Assembly: GCA_045562575.1 (NCBI GenBank)
Contig: JBJKVQ010000027.1
Location: forward strand, 1 to 24,450
From: UBA6952 sp045562575
GTDB lineage: Bacteria; Chloroflexota; Dehalococcoidia; Lucifugimonadales; UBA6952
Direction of reading: 5' to 3'
Length of the DNA stretch: 24,450 nt
Under the pieces are notes generated by a model. The model saw only the letters and a list, made by a program, of their open reading frames with translations. It did no database searches and was not told the DNA's origin. The position numbers were made by a program, and so were the translations under genes. Each line of letters starts with the position of its first letter. Position 1 is the first letter of the stretch. This document shows, piece after piece, positions 15,051-22,715 of the stretch.

Positions 15051-15474
15051 AAGACAAAAAACTTATACAGCAAAAAGTGGATCGTTAGATCCAAATTGGC
15101 ATTTAATTGACGCTACTGGACAACCCTTAGGAAGATTAGCATCCAAAGTTGCTGTAATACTTCAGGGTAAAGATAAGCCAACTTATACTCCTAATTTATT
15201 AACTGGAGATTTTGTAGTTGTTATAAATGCTAAAGATATAGCTCTTACAGGAAATAAAATTGATGATAAGGTTTATTATCATCATTCTGGTTACCCAGGA
15301 GGACTTAAAGAAAGATCGTTATCTAAGTTAATGGAAACATTGCCAGAAAATGTTATTTATAATGCAGTCAAAGGAATGTTGCCAAAAGGTTCCTTAGGTA
15401 GACAAATGTTTAAACGTTTAAAAGTTTATCCATCTCAAGAACATCCACATAATTCACAAATTTCAAACGGTTAG
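15037..15474 (+). CDS. rplM: 50S ribosomal protein L13 (uL13)
   Basis: Early-assembly large-subunit protein. Conserved segments are WHLIDATGQPLGRLAS near residue 22, KDKPTYTPNLLTGDFVVVINA, KVYYHHSGYPGGLKE and AVKGMLPKGSLGRQMFKRLKVY. ATG 15037 is preferred over the in-frame TTG 15031 because AAGGAT at 15021-15026 is better spaced for it. The product is then 145 residues. The gene begins inside the end of truA. Confidence 0.96.
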   Translation: MTIIKRQKTYTAKSGSLDPNWHLIDATGQPLGRLASKVAVILQGKDKPTYTPNLLTGDFVVVINAKDIALTGNKIDDKVYYHHSGYPGGLKERSLSKLMETLPENVIYNAVKGMLPKGSLGRQMFKRLKVYPSQEHPHNSQISNG

Positions 15475-15492
15475 GAAATAGGAGACCCCATA

Positions 15493-15888
15493 ATGGCTAA
15501 AGAACAGTATTATCATGGTGTTGGTAAAAGAAAAACATCTATAGCTCAGGTGAGATTGTATAAAGAACCTGGCAGTGTCGTTGTGAATGGAAAACCCTTC
15601 ACTGAAGCCTTCGGCTGGGATACATGGCAAACTATGATAAATAAACCGTTAGATGTAACTAATAACATTGGTAAATGTAGTGTTCAAGTTAAAGTAGCTG
15701 GTGGAGGGATTGTTAGTCAGGCTGGTGCAATAAGGCATGGTATTGCAAGAGCATTAGTCGCTATGGATGAAGAATTAAAACCAGTTCTTAAGAAAAATGG
15801 TCTACTTACACGAGATTCAAGAATCAAAGAGCGAAAAAAATATGGGCTTAAACGAGCTCGTAAGGCTCAACAATATAGTAAGAGATAA
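15493..15888 (+). CDS. rpsI: 30S ribosomal protein S9 (uS9)
   Basis: Head protein whose C-terminal tail touches P-site tRNA. It has 131 residues: N-terminal YYHGVGKRKTSIAQVRLY, central GGGIVSQAGAIRHGIARAL, and the terminal RKKYGLKRARKAQQYSKR with the invariant final Lys-Arg. SD ATAGGAGA at 15477-15484. It is the last gene of the ribosomal cluster and faces the PGI/PMI gene tail to tail, only 20 bases away and without an obvious strong terminator. Confidence 0.97.
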   Translation: MAKEQYYHGVGKRKTSIAQVRLYKEPGSVVVNGKPFTEAFGWDTWQTMINKPLDVTNNIGKCSVQVKVAGGGIVSQAGAIRHGIARALVAMDEELKPVLKKNGLLTRDSRIKERKKYGLKRARKAQQYSKR

Positions 15889-15908
15889 ATATCATTCTAT
15901 ATTAAATA

Positions 15909-16961
15909 TTACTTTTTTGAGTTAGTAATAATAGGGTTATAATGAGGATCGATTTTGTTTCCTATTGCTAAATAATAACTAACATAATCTCCAAGTGTTA
16001 ATAAAGAAAATAAATGACTAAGTTTATAATTTCCGACTGCCTTTATTTCTCTATGTGGCAGTTTGTGTGTCCTTAATAAGCCTTTAAGTTCATCAAATTT
16101 CTTACTTACTGAATCTGGATATAAACTTGATGTTAGTAATATAAAGTAAGGATTTGTTCGTTTGAAAACTTTTGATTCATAGCCTTCAATAGAATTGTGA
16201 AACATCTCAGGTAAATTATCTATTACTGCAATTGTTTTGCTATTTTCGTTTAGTTGAGTTCTCCATCGATTTGCTGTAGATAAAAGATAGTCCGCACTTA
16301 TGATAATAGGAAGACTATTTGAAATCGTAGTGGCAATATTCTTTGCTAGATTTTGGGTTGTTGAAATTTGAGTTTGTAAACCATCAATCAAAGTTTTGTT
16401 TATACTAATACAGTCCTTAATTTCTTTGTTATTTATATTAATTAAATTGTTTTTTGTAAAAAAAGCGATAAGGGTACCTAAGACAAAGCTCAAAGAACTT
16501 CTCGCTTCGAGTGTGTTAGGTATTTCTATTACCGGAATCTTTTTTAACTTTGCGATATCATTTAAATATCCACTCCGTGAAATAATTATTATATTAGCTT
16601 TTTGATTAATTGAATCATTAAACATTTTTATTGTTTCTTCAGTATTACCAGAGTATGAACAAACAAATACTAAAGAGTGTTTGTTGATTGAATTAGGTAT
16701 ATCCCATGTTTTAATTGTTTGAATAGGTAATTTGAGCTGATTCTTGACCAGATCGATAAATACTTCTCCGCCTATTCCTGATCCCCCCATTCCCATAAAG
16801 TAAATCGATTTGATATTAGGATCAATCGATATATTATTAACATCTTTTGAATTAATTCCTTCTAAAAATAGTTCAGCAGTATTTGCTATTCTGTTAATAT
16901 ATTTTGTGGAATCATATGTGTCATATATATCAAGTTGATCTAAATAATCTGAATTTTTCAA
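15909..16961 (-). CDS. Bifunctional phosphoglucose/phosphomannose isomerase
   Basis: Interconverts glucose-6-phosphate or mannose-6-phosphate with fructose-6-phosphate. This is the two-SIS-domain archaeal/Chloroflexota type, not classical Pgi. It has 350 residues. The first SIS domain has GMGGSGIGGE at residues 57-66 and the phosphate-binding SYSGNTEE at 102-109. Residues matching the known catalytic set are R144 (in EARSSLSF), E229 (in NENSK) and H245 (in MFHNSIEG). The start is TTG 16961 with AGGAG five bases upstream, and the SD overlaps the stop codon of the phosphohexomutase gene. It is the last gene of the minus-strand operon. Confidence 0.9.
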   Translation of the reverse strand: MKNSDYLDQLDIYDTYDSTKYINRIANTAELFLEGINSKDVNNISIDPNIKSIYFMGMGGSGIGGEVFIDLVKNQLKLPIQTIKTWDIPNSINKHSLVFVCSYSGNTEETIKMFNDSINQKANIIIISRSGYLNDIAKLKKIPVIEIPNTLEARSSLSFVLGTLIAFFTKNNLININNKEIKDCISINKTLIDGLQTQISTTQNLAKNIATTISNSLPIIISADYLLSTANRWRTQLNENSKTIAVIDNLPEMFHNSIEGYESKVFKRTNPYFILLTSSLYPDSVSKKFDELKGLLRTHKLPHREIKAVGNYKLSHLFSLLTLGDYVSYYLAIGNKIDPHYNPIITNSKK

Positions 16962-16968
16962 AAATCTC

Positions 16969-18369
16969 CTAACAAAATATGTAATCTTTTAATTCATTAA
17001 TTATATTTGTAACTTCTTCTTTGCTATTTGATTCCGCGTAGATTCGTACTAATGGTTCTGTTCCTGAAATTCGTATTGTTGCCCAAGAATTATCATTCAA
17101 GTAAAATTTAACTCCATCCATATTAGAAGTAGATCTAATTATTTTATCACCTATATTTTCTATAGTTATATTTTCTAATTTATTAACAATAAAAGAACTT
17201 TGTTCTGTTCTATATTGTAAGTCCGATCTCTCAAAGTACGTTCTACCAAATTTAGCATACATTTCATTTTTAAGTTGTTGTAAACTTTTTTTACTTGTTG
17301 CTAATAATTCAAGAATTAGTAATGAGCTTAATATTCCATCTCTTTCTGGTACATGAAATTTGAAAGCATATCCCCCACTTTCTTCTCCAGCAACTATCGC
17401 ATTTTGAGAAAGTATAGCTTTACATAGGTGAGGAAATCCAACAGCAGTCTCTATAATTGGTACATTGTAATATTTAGCTATTTTAGTAAATATACCTCCC
17501 ATTGTTAGAGAGGTAACTATACCACCCAATATTTCTTTATTTTCAAATAAATGTAGAATAATAAGTGCGAAAGCTTCAAGAGTGTTGATGTAATTTCCTT
17601 CACCATCAAATACTCCCAATCTATCAGCATCTCCATCATAAGCAATTCCCACATCATAATTATTGTTTTTTAGTTCTAGTTGCATTTCACTGAGATTTTT
17701 TGGGATAGGTTCGGGCTGATCCATTCCTGGAAATGATGGATTTGGCTTTTTATGTAATTCTGTAAGACTTATATTATTATTATCGAAAAAATCGTCTAAA
17801 AACCCTATACCTGCACCATACATATAGTCTACAAGAATGTTTAATTTACTAGAATTAATTAGCTCTAAATCAATAAATTTTTTTAAATTAGAAATATAAT
17901 TTGGTTTTGGGTCAAATATTTGTAATAGGTTGTTCTTTGGTTTAGTAAAGATATTTGAATCCACTTTAGTTATTTCTAACTCTACTTGCTTAATAACATC
18001 TAAATAAGCACTCCCTCCATATTCAGATTTATATTTTATTCCATTCCAGTTGTATGGATTATGGCTTGAAGTAACTATTAAAGCCCCACCTGCGTTATTA
18101 TCGACTACGCTAAAGCTGAGTGAGGGTGTTGGTGAAAACTTATCAGATAAAAGACAAGATATTGAATTTGCAGTTAATACTTTTGCTATTTCTTTAGCAT
18201 AATAATCAGAGTCTTTTCTTGTGTCATAACCAACTATAATTGGTTTATTATTTTGGTTTGTATTAATTAAATAATTTGATAATCCTTGAACACATTCTCT
18301 AACTGAATCTATATTAAATCCTTGGTCCATAATGTCGCGCCAGCCATCTGTTCCAAATTTAATATCCAA
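16969..18369 (-). CDS. Phosphoglucomutase/phosphomannomutase (alpha-D-phosphohexomutase family)
   Basis: Moves phosphate between O1 and O6 of hexose phosphates, linking the neighbouring isomerase to nucleotide-sugar synthesis. Motifs, numbered from the chosen start: FGTDGWR near residue 5; phosphoserine loop TSSHNP with Ser102; metal loop DGDADRLG with D245, D247 and D249; sugar loop GEESGG at 328-333; phosphate loop RISGTEPLVR at 433-442. TTG 18369 is preferred over an in-frame ATG at 18423. AGGAG sits just before it, the family begins with this FGTDGWR segment, and the ATG would add 18 unrelated residues inside metK. The result is 466 residues. Glucose or mannose preference cannot be read from the sequence. 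Confidence 0.92.
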   Translation of the reverse strand: MDIKFGTDGWRDIMDQGFNIDSVRECVQGLSNYLINTNQNNKPIIVGYDTRKDSDYYAKEIAKVLTANSISCLLSDKFSPTPSLSFSVVDNNAGGALIVTSSHNPYNWNGIKYKSEYGGSAYLDVIKQVELEITKVDSNIFTKPKNNLLQIFDPKPNYISNLKKFIDLELINSSKLNILVDYMYGAGIGFLDDFFDNNNISLTELHKKPNPSFPGMDQPEPIPKNLSEMQLELKNNNYDVGIAYDGDADRLGVFDGEGNYINTLEAFALIILHLFENKEILGGIVTSLTMGGIFTKIAKYYNVPIIETAVGFPHLCKAILSQNAIVAGEESGGYAFKFHVPERDGILSSLLILELLATSKKSLQQLKNEMYAKFGRTYFERSDLQYRTEQSSFIVNKLENITIENIGDKIIRSTSNMDGVKFYLNDNSWATIRISGTEPLVRIYAESNSKEEVTNIINELKDYIFC

Positions 18370-18377
18370 AATATCTC

Positions 18378-19580
18378 CTATAAATGGTCTTGAATTAATT
18401 TCGCAATATCGGTTGATTCCCATGGTAAATCTAAGTCTTCTCTTCCAAAATGTCCATATGAAGCCGTGGGGCCATATATTGGATTTCTTAGTTTCATATT
18501 ATCTATTATTGCTTGGGGTCTAAGATCAAAATATGTGTTAACAATATCAGATATCTTGTCATCAGAAAGATTTGACGTTCCAAACGTTTCAACACTTACT
18601 GATATAGGTATTGCCATACCAATAGCATACGAAATCTGTACTTCTGCTCTTTCTGCAATACCAGCAGCAACTAAATTTTTTGCTACATGTCTTGCTGCGT
18701 ATGCTCCTGACCTGTCTACTTTTGTGGGGTCTTTCCCAGAAAAGGCACCCCCACCATGACGAGCACTTCCGCCATATGTATCTACTAAGATCTTTCTACC
18801 TGTAAGTCCAGTGTCTGCATTAGGACCGCCTAGTACAAAAAGACCAGAAGGATTGATTTTTATTACAGTAGTTTCGTCAATTAATGATTTGGGTATAATT
18901 GGATCAATTACAAATGAACGCAATTCGTTTTCTAATTGATCAGATGTGATTTCTGGATTGTGTTGAGCACTAAGAATAATTGTATGGATCCTTTTTGGTT
19001 TACCCTTTTGGTATTCTACAGTAACTTGAGATTTCCCATCTGGCCTCAAATATTTTAAAGTAGAGTTTTTTCGTACTTCAGCAAGTTTTCTTGTTAATTT
19101 ATGAGCCAGGGAAATTGGCAATGGCATTAATTCAGGTGTTTCATTACAGGCATAACCAACCATCATACCTTGGTCTCCTGCTCCTATTAACTCGTTTGTA
19201 TTTTCATGTTCGGATTGTCGAGCTTCAAGAGATTTACTAACAGCTGAAGATATTTCTGGGGATTGCTCTTTTACTGAAACCATTACACCACATGTGTTGT
19301 AATCTATACCAAATTCAGCATTAGTGTAGCCAATATTTTTTAGTGTTGACCGGACTATGTCAGGAATATCTACATATATTTTAGTGGTCATTTCACCCAT
19401 AATAATTACTAACCCTGTAGTCACACATGTTTCACATGCTACTCTTGCAAAAGGATCTTGAGCTAATACTGAGTCTAGTATTGCGTCAGAAATTTGATCA
19501 CAAACCTTATCTGGATGGCCTTCAGTAACAGATTCAGATGTAAACAAAAAACTGCTTGAATCATTAAAAGTAGATACCAT
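18378..19580 (-). CDS. metK: S-adenosylmethionine synthase
   Basis: Makes SAM from methionine and ATP. The 400-residue product has all three MetK signatures: TEGHPDKVCDQISDAILD near residue 19, the ATP-loop GAGDQGMMVGYA near residue 132, and the phosphate-binding GGGAFSGKDPTKVDRSGAYAARH near residue 275. It begins 12 bases after ahcY with a weak AGAGAG SD, consistent with coupling. Its stop codon TAG is part of the TAGGAG SD of the following phosphohexomutase gene. Pairing with ahcY fits a shared methyl-cycle role. Confidence 0.97.
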   Translation of the reverse strand: MVSTFNDSSSFLFTSESVTEGHPDKVCDQISDAILDSVLAQDPFARVACETCVTTGLVIIMGEMTTKIYVDIPDIVRSTLKNIGYTNAEFGIDYNTCGVMVSVKEQSPEISSAVSKSLEARQSEHENTNELIGAGDQGMMVGYACNETPELMPLPISLAHKLTRKLAEVRKNSTLKYLRPDGKSQVTVEYQKGKPKRIHTIILSAQHNPEITSDQLENELRSFVIDPIIPKSLIDETTVIKINPSGLFVLGGPNADTGLTGRKILVDTYGGSARHGGGAFSGKDPTKVDRSGAYAARHVAKNLVAAGIAERAEVQISYAIGMAIPISVSVETFGTSNLSDDKISDIVNTYFDLRPQAIIDNMKLRNPIYGPTASYGHFGREDLDLPWESTDIAKLIQDHL

Positions 19581-19592
19581 ATTGCTCTCTTT

Positions 19593-20861
19593 CTAAGTTC
19601 CTGTGGTCCAGCTATGTAAATATTCAATTTGCTCTTGAGTTAAACTGTCTATAGATACACCCATAGTAGATAATTTTAGTTTTCCGACTTCTTCGTCTAT
19701 ATGTTTTGGTACATCATGAACTGAAATTGATAATGAGTTACTGTATTTAATTATATATTCTGCACACAATGCTTGGTTTGCGAAACTCATGTCCATTACA
19801 CTAGATGGATGTCCTTCAGCAGCAGCAAGATTTACTAGTCGACCCTCAGCAAGAAGGTTAATTTTTTTATTATTTACAGTATATTGATTAATGTATTCTC
19901 TTGTGATTTTAGAAGACGAGGATACTTTTTGTAGTCCCGGGATGTTAATCTCAACATTAAAATGACCACTATTAGCTATAATAGCTCCATCTTTCATGCC
20001 CTCAATATGGCTTGTGTCGATAGCTTTTATTCCTCCAGTAGCAGTTATAAATACATCTCCTACAGTTGAGGCTTCTTCCATTGTCATCACCGAAAAACCA
20101 TCCATAATAGCCTCTAAAGCTCTAGTGGGATTAACTTCAGTAACTATTACATTTGAACCTAATCCTCTTGCTCTGGAGGCAATTCCTCTTCCACACCATC
20201 CATACCCTGCAATTACTACCTTTCTGCCAGACCAGAGTATATTAGTTGCTCTGGTAATACCATCTAATGTACTTTGTCCTGTTCCATAACGATTATCAAA
20301 AAGATGTTTAGTGTCAGCTTCATTAACTGCAAGGATTGGGTAAATTAATTTATTTTCAGCAGATAAAGCTTTTAATCTAATCACACCAGTAGTCGTTTCT
20401 TCGGTTCCTCCAATTATGGAGTCACTATATTCATCTGGGTTGTTGTGTATTACAGAGACTAAATCTGCTCCATCGTCCATAGTTATATTTGGTTTAGATG
20501 ATAAAGTAGATTTTATATGCTTATAATAAGTATCATTATCTTCACCTTTTATTGCATATGTTGAAATGCCATATTCGTTGACTAGTGCGGCAGCGACATC
20601 ATCCTGAGTGCTTAAAGGATTGCTAGCACAAAGTAATACTTTGGCTCCTCCATTTTTTAAAGTAATCATTAGATTAGCTGTTTCTGTAGTTACATGTAAA
20701 CACGCAGCTATTGTTACTCCAGTTAAAGGTTTCTCATTTAGGAATCTTTTGCTGATGGAGTTAAGTACGGGCATATCTGTTGCTGCCCAATTGATTCTTT
20801 CAATTCCAATATTAGACAGTTTGTGATTTGCAATATCATTATTAGTTACATTCGTTGCCAT
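19593..20861 (-). CDS. ahcY: Adenosylhomocysteinase (SAH hydrolase), short bacterial/archaeal type
   Basis: Splits S-adenosylhomocysteine into adenosine and homocysteine, removing the inhibitory by-product of methyltransferases. The NAD-binding fold is visible in VVIAGYGWCGRGIASRARGLG near residue 212, and substrate-binding motifs include DDGADLVSVIH and GGTEETTTGVIRL. At 422 residues it lacks the roughly 40-residue insertion and the C-terminal PDHYRY extension of proteobacterial and eukaryotic enzymes. It ends in LTQEQIEYLHSWTTGT, as in archaeal and thermophile-type enzymes. Strong SD (CAGGAG) precedes ATG 20861. The 99-base upstream gap may carry its own promoter. Confidence 0.96.
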   Translation of the reverse strand: MATNVTNNDIANHKLSNIGIERINWAATDMPVLNSISKRFLNEKPLTGVTIAACLHVTTETANLMITLKNGGAKVLLCASNPLSTQDDVAAALVNEYGISTYAIKGEDNDTYYKHIKSTLSSKPNITMDDGADLVSVIHNNPDEYSDSIIGGTEETTTGVIRLKALSAENKLIYPILAVNEADTKHLFDNRYGTGQSTLDGITRATNILWSGRKVVIAGYGWCGRGIASRARGLGSNVIVTEVNPTRALEAIMDGFSVMTMEEASTVGDVFITATGGIKAIDTSHIEGMKDGAIIANSGHFNVEINIPGLQKVSSSSKITREYINQYTVNNKKINLLAEGRLVNLAAAEGHPSSVMDMSFANQALCAEYIIKYSNSLSISVHDVPKHIDEEVGKLKLSTMGVSIDSLTQEQIEYLHSWTTGT

Positions 20862-20896
20862 TCATTTCTCCTGGGGTGAATTTTTCACACAAATAG

Positions 20897-20932
20897 GTGA
20901 TAGTATATTAAATTACTATTTCACATGCACAA
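20897..20932 (-). promoter_or_regulatory. Candidate promoter with overlapping palindrome upstream of ahcY
   Basis: On the minus strand TTGTGC (20932-20927) and TAATAT (20910-20905) are 16 bases apart; TATACT at 20907-20902 is an alternative -10. The -10 area lies inside an imperfect inverted repeat read on the + strand as GTGA-TAGTA-N8-TACTA-TT-TCAC (20897-20924), which looks like an operator. Expected transcript start is about 40 bases before the ahcY ATG. No SAH or SAM riboswitch consensus is recognisable in the 99-base gap. Confidence 0.35.
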
Positions 20933-20960
20933 TTAGTTTCTATTTGATATCTCAGATATA

Positions 20961-21293
20961 TTAAGAATTATCTGTAGATTCAGCTTTTGTAGCTTTCTTT
21001 GTGGCAGCAGGTGCTTTCTTTGTGGCAGCAGGTGCTTTCTTTGTGGCAGCAGGTGCTTTCTTTGCGGCAGCAGGTGCTTTCTTTGCGGCAGCAGGTGCTT
21101 TCTTTGCGGTAGCAGGTGCTTTCTTTGCAGCAACAGGTGCTTTCTTTGCAGCAACAGGTGTTACAACTTCATTTTGAGCTGTACGTGCAGGGGTTCTAGT
21201 TTTTACTACTGGATTTTCTAATTTAGTCTTTATCTGCAACTTATTAGATCTTTTTCTTCGTTTCATTAAAGATACGCGTTTTGTTTTATTCAC
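20961..21293 (-). CDS. Lys/Ala/Pro-repeat histone H1-like protein
   Basis: A 110-residue, very basic protein. Residues 1-46 are Lys/Arg-rich and unstructured in appearance (MNKTKRVSLMKRRKRSNK). Residues 47-102 are eight near-identical heptads of type AAKKAPA/AATKKAP, and the end is KAESTDNS. The composition resembles the C-terminal tails of eukaryotic H1, AlgP and chlamydial Hc proteins, which bind DNA by charge; DNA or RNA binding is therefore inferred, not shown. The start is GTG 21293 with GAGG five bases upstream; an internal ATG at residue 10 lacks an SD. It lies between the rhodanese gene (25 bases) and ahcY (99 bases), an unexpected neighbour for methyl-cycle genes. Confidence 0.75.
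   Translation of the reverse strand: MNKTKRVSLMKRRKRSNKLQIKTKLENPVVKTRTPARTAQNEVVTPVAAKKAPVAAKKAPATAKKAPAAAKKAPAAAKKAPAATKKAPAATKKAPAATKKATKAESTDNS
20988..21155 (-). repeat. Eight tandem 21-bp repeats coding Lys-Lys-Ala-Pro heptads
   Basis: A 168-bp in-frame array of a 21-base unit (on the + strand GGTGCTTTCTTTGTGGCAGC plus A). Units fall in blocks sharing the same variant bases (GTGGCAGCA three times, GCGGCAGCA twice, GCAGCAACA twice). This is the pattern expected from recent local duplication by slippage or unequal exchange. Confidence 0.93.
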
Positions 21294-21318
21294 TGTTACC
21301 TCAGTTCTTCTTAATTAA

Positions 21319-21654
21319 TTATTCTGATGGGTAGCCTTTAGCTATCCAGGAAGGGGTTCCTTCTTCTATATTAAATAATCTTTCCGAATCTATTCCCATA
21401 GAAGCTGCCAATTCACAAGCTAAGGCGCTTCTTACACCAGCTGCACAAATGAATAATAAAGATCCAGAATCAGGTAATTGATCAATCCTTTGAAGCATTT
21501 CATCAACTGGTATATGTATTGCATTTTTAACATGCCCACTATTCCATTCGTCTTGTTGTCTAACATCAACAATCGTACATTCCTCGCCATCAAATTTTTG
21601 TTTGGCAATATCTACAGTGATTCTTTGGAATGGTTCCCCTGTATTAGAATTCAT
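21319..21654 (-). CDS. Single-domain rhodanese-like protein
   Basis: A 111-residue cytoplasmic rhodanese domain with no signal peptide. The active-site loop is CAAGVRS with catalytic Cys70 and Arg75, the C-X4-R arrangement expected for a sulfur carrier or thiosulfate/persulfide sulfurtransferase. Supporting family motifs are IVDVRQQDEWNSGHVKNAIHIP near residue 28 and the C-terminal GTPSWIAKGYP. It is set 14 bases after the MtnA-like gene, with an SD AGGAGAGG. The physiological sulfur donor and acceptor cannot be told from sequence. Co-location with SAM-cycle genes suggests a role in sulfur transfer. Confidence 0.9.
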   Translation of the reverse strand: MNSNTGEPFQRITVDIAKQKFDGEECTIVDVRQQDEWNSGHVKNAIHIPVDEMLQRIDQLPDSGSLLFICAAGVRSALACELAASMGIDSERLFNIEEGTPSWIAKGYPSE

Positions 21655-21668
21655 AACCTCTCCTTAAA

Positions 21669-22703
21669 CTATTTATATACCTGACTAAAAGTATTATTGA
21701 ATGGTGGATATATTATACCAGACTCAGTAATAAATCCAGAAATATTTTCATATGGAGTTATATCTGTAGTTATATTTGTTACCGAGATAGCTTTAGGAGC
21801 TATCTCAGAATTATTAAAATTTATAACTTCTTTTTTGTCGCGTTCTTCGATTGGGAATGAACTACCATTCTGAGATTCCATGTCAATTATTGATGTTGGG
21901 GCTGCAACATAAAATGGAATATTATTTTTTTGAGCAATTACGCTAAGAGAATAAGTTCCTATTTCATTTGCAAAATCACCGTTCTTCGCTATTCTTTGTG
22001 CTCCAACAATTATAGAATCTATTTTTTTATTTGCCATCATGAAACCTGCAGCAGAATCAATAATTAAATTTGTTGGTATACCTAGTTGTACTAATTCCCA
22101 AGTAGTAAGTCTTGCACCATGTAAAAATGGACGGGTTTCTGTCACAACGACATTTATATTTTTTCCAGATTCATATGCTTTCCGTATTACACCAAGAGCT
22201 GTTCCGTATCCTGATGTTGCTAATGCACCAGTATTGCCATGAGTTAATATTGTTTGTCCGTTAGATATTATATTTTCCCCAAAATTTGCTATTTGGTAGT
22301 TAGTAGCCAGATCTTCTGTGTGTATCTTTTCTGCTTCTTTTTGGATAAAATCTTTCATTTCTTGTACAGTTGAGAATGAATTTAAAGTGCCAAAAATTCT
22401 ATCTACAACTTTCGATAAACTAACCATAGATGGTCGTGTATTTAGAATTTCATTAGTAATATTTTCTATATAACCTAAAAATTTTTGAACATCATTAGTA
22501 GATACACTCTTTGCTGCTAAAGTTAAAGCATATCCAGCTGCAACGCTAATAATGGATAACCCTCTAATTGACATAGATTTGATACTATCCAATACATCGA
22601 CATAATTGCTTGCAATAATCACAGCTTGTTCTTTTGGAAGTTTAGTTTGGTCAAGTATTTTTAATCTTTCGTTTGACCATTCTAAAGGGTAAATTTCGGG
22701 CAT
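21669..22703 (-). CDS. MtnA/eIF2B-family sugar-phosphate isomerase homologue lacking the catalytic Cys and Asp
   Basis: Closest recognisable family is methylthioribose-1-phosphate isomerase (MtnA), which acts in methionine salvage. The 344-residue length and motif order match: RGLSIIS at 47, TRPSMVSL at 89, LTHGNTGALATSGYGTALG at 153, ETRPFLHGARLTTWEL at 189, IVGAQRIAKNGDFANEIGTY at 232 and PFYVAAPTS at 263. The family's catalytic Cys (LTHCN) is Gly156 and its catalytic Asp (GADRI) is Gln236. The usual Gln of LQGARLT is His195 and the Lys of ANKIGT is Glu247. Phosphate-contacting Arg47 and Arg90 remain. It is therefore either a changed-function member or a non-catalytic paralogue. Start ATG 22703 follows AGGGGA. 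Confidence 0.85.
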   Translation of the reverse strand: MPEIYPLEWSNERLKILDQTKLPKEQAVIIASNYVDVLDSIKSMSIRGLSIISVAAGYALTLAAKSVSTNDVQKFLGYIENITNEILNTRPSMVSLSKVVDRIFGTLNSFSTVQEMKDFIQKEAEKIHTEDLATNYQIANFGENIISNGQTILTHGNTGALATSGYGTALGVIRKAYESGKNINVVVTETRPFLHGARLTTWELVQLGIPTNLIIDSAAGFMMANKKIDSIIVGAQRIAKNGDFANEIGTYSLSVIAQKNNIPFYVAAPTSIIDMESQNGSSFPIEERDKKEVINFNNSEIAPKAISVTNITTDITPYENISGFITESGIIYPPFNNTFSQVYK

Positions 22704-22715
22704 ATTCCCCTTTCT

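Noticed and set aside
18370..18423. Upstream ATG start for the phosphohexomutase inside metK
   Set aside because: It would add 18 residues not seen in the family and has no SD, whereas TTG 18369 has AGGAG at good spacing and opens directly onto FGTDGWR.
20862..20960. SAH or SAM riboswitch upstream of ahcY
   Set aside because: The gap is A/T-rich and short and lacks the conserved G/C-rich cores of these riboswitches.
20933..21154. Second open frame on the minus strand giving Leu/Gln/Arg/Lys heptads (type LLPQRKH) across the 21-bp repeat
   Set aside because: A 21-bp repeat stays open in any frame that lacks a stop in the unit. This frame has no SD and no stretch outside the repeat that looks like protein, while the Lys/Ala/Pro frame has a GTG with SD and a sensible N-terminus.
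21784..21806. Perfect 9-bp hairpin (GAGATAGCT, 5-base loop, AGCTATCTC) within the MtnA-like gene
   Set aside because: No T-run follows on either strand, it lies well inside the coding sequence, and a rough estimate gives about one such hairpin by chance in 24 kb of this composition.
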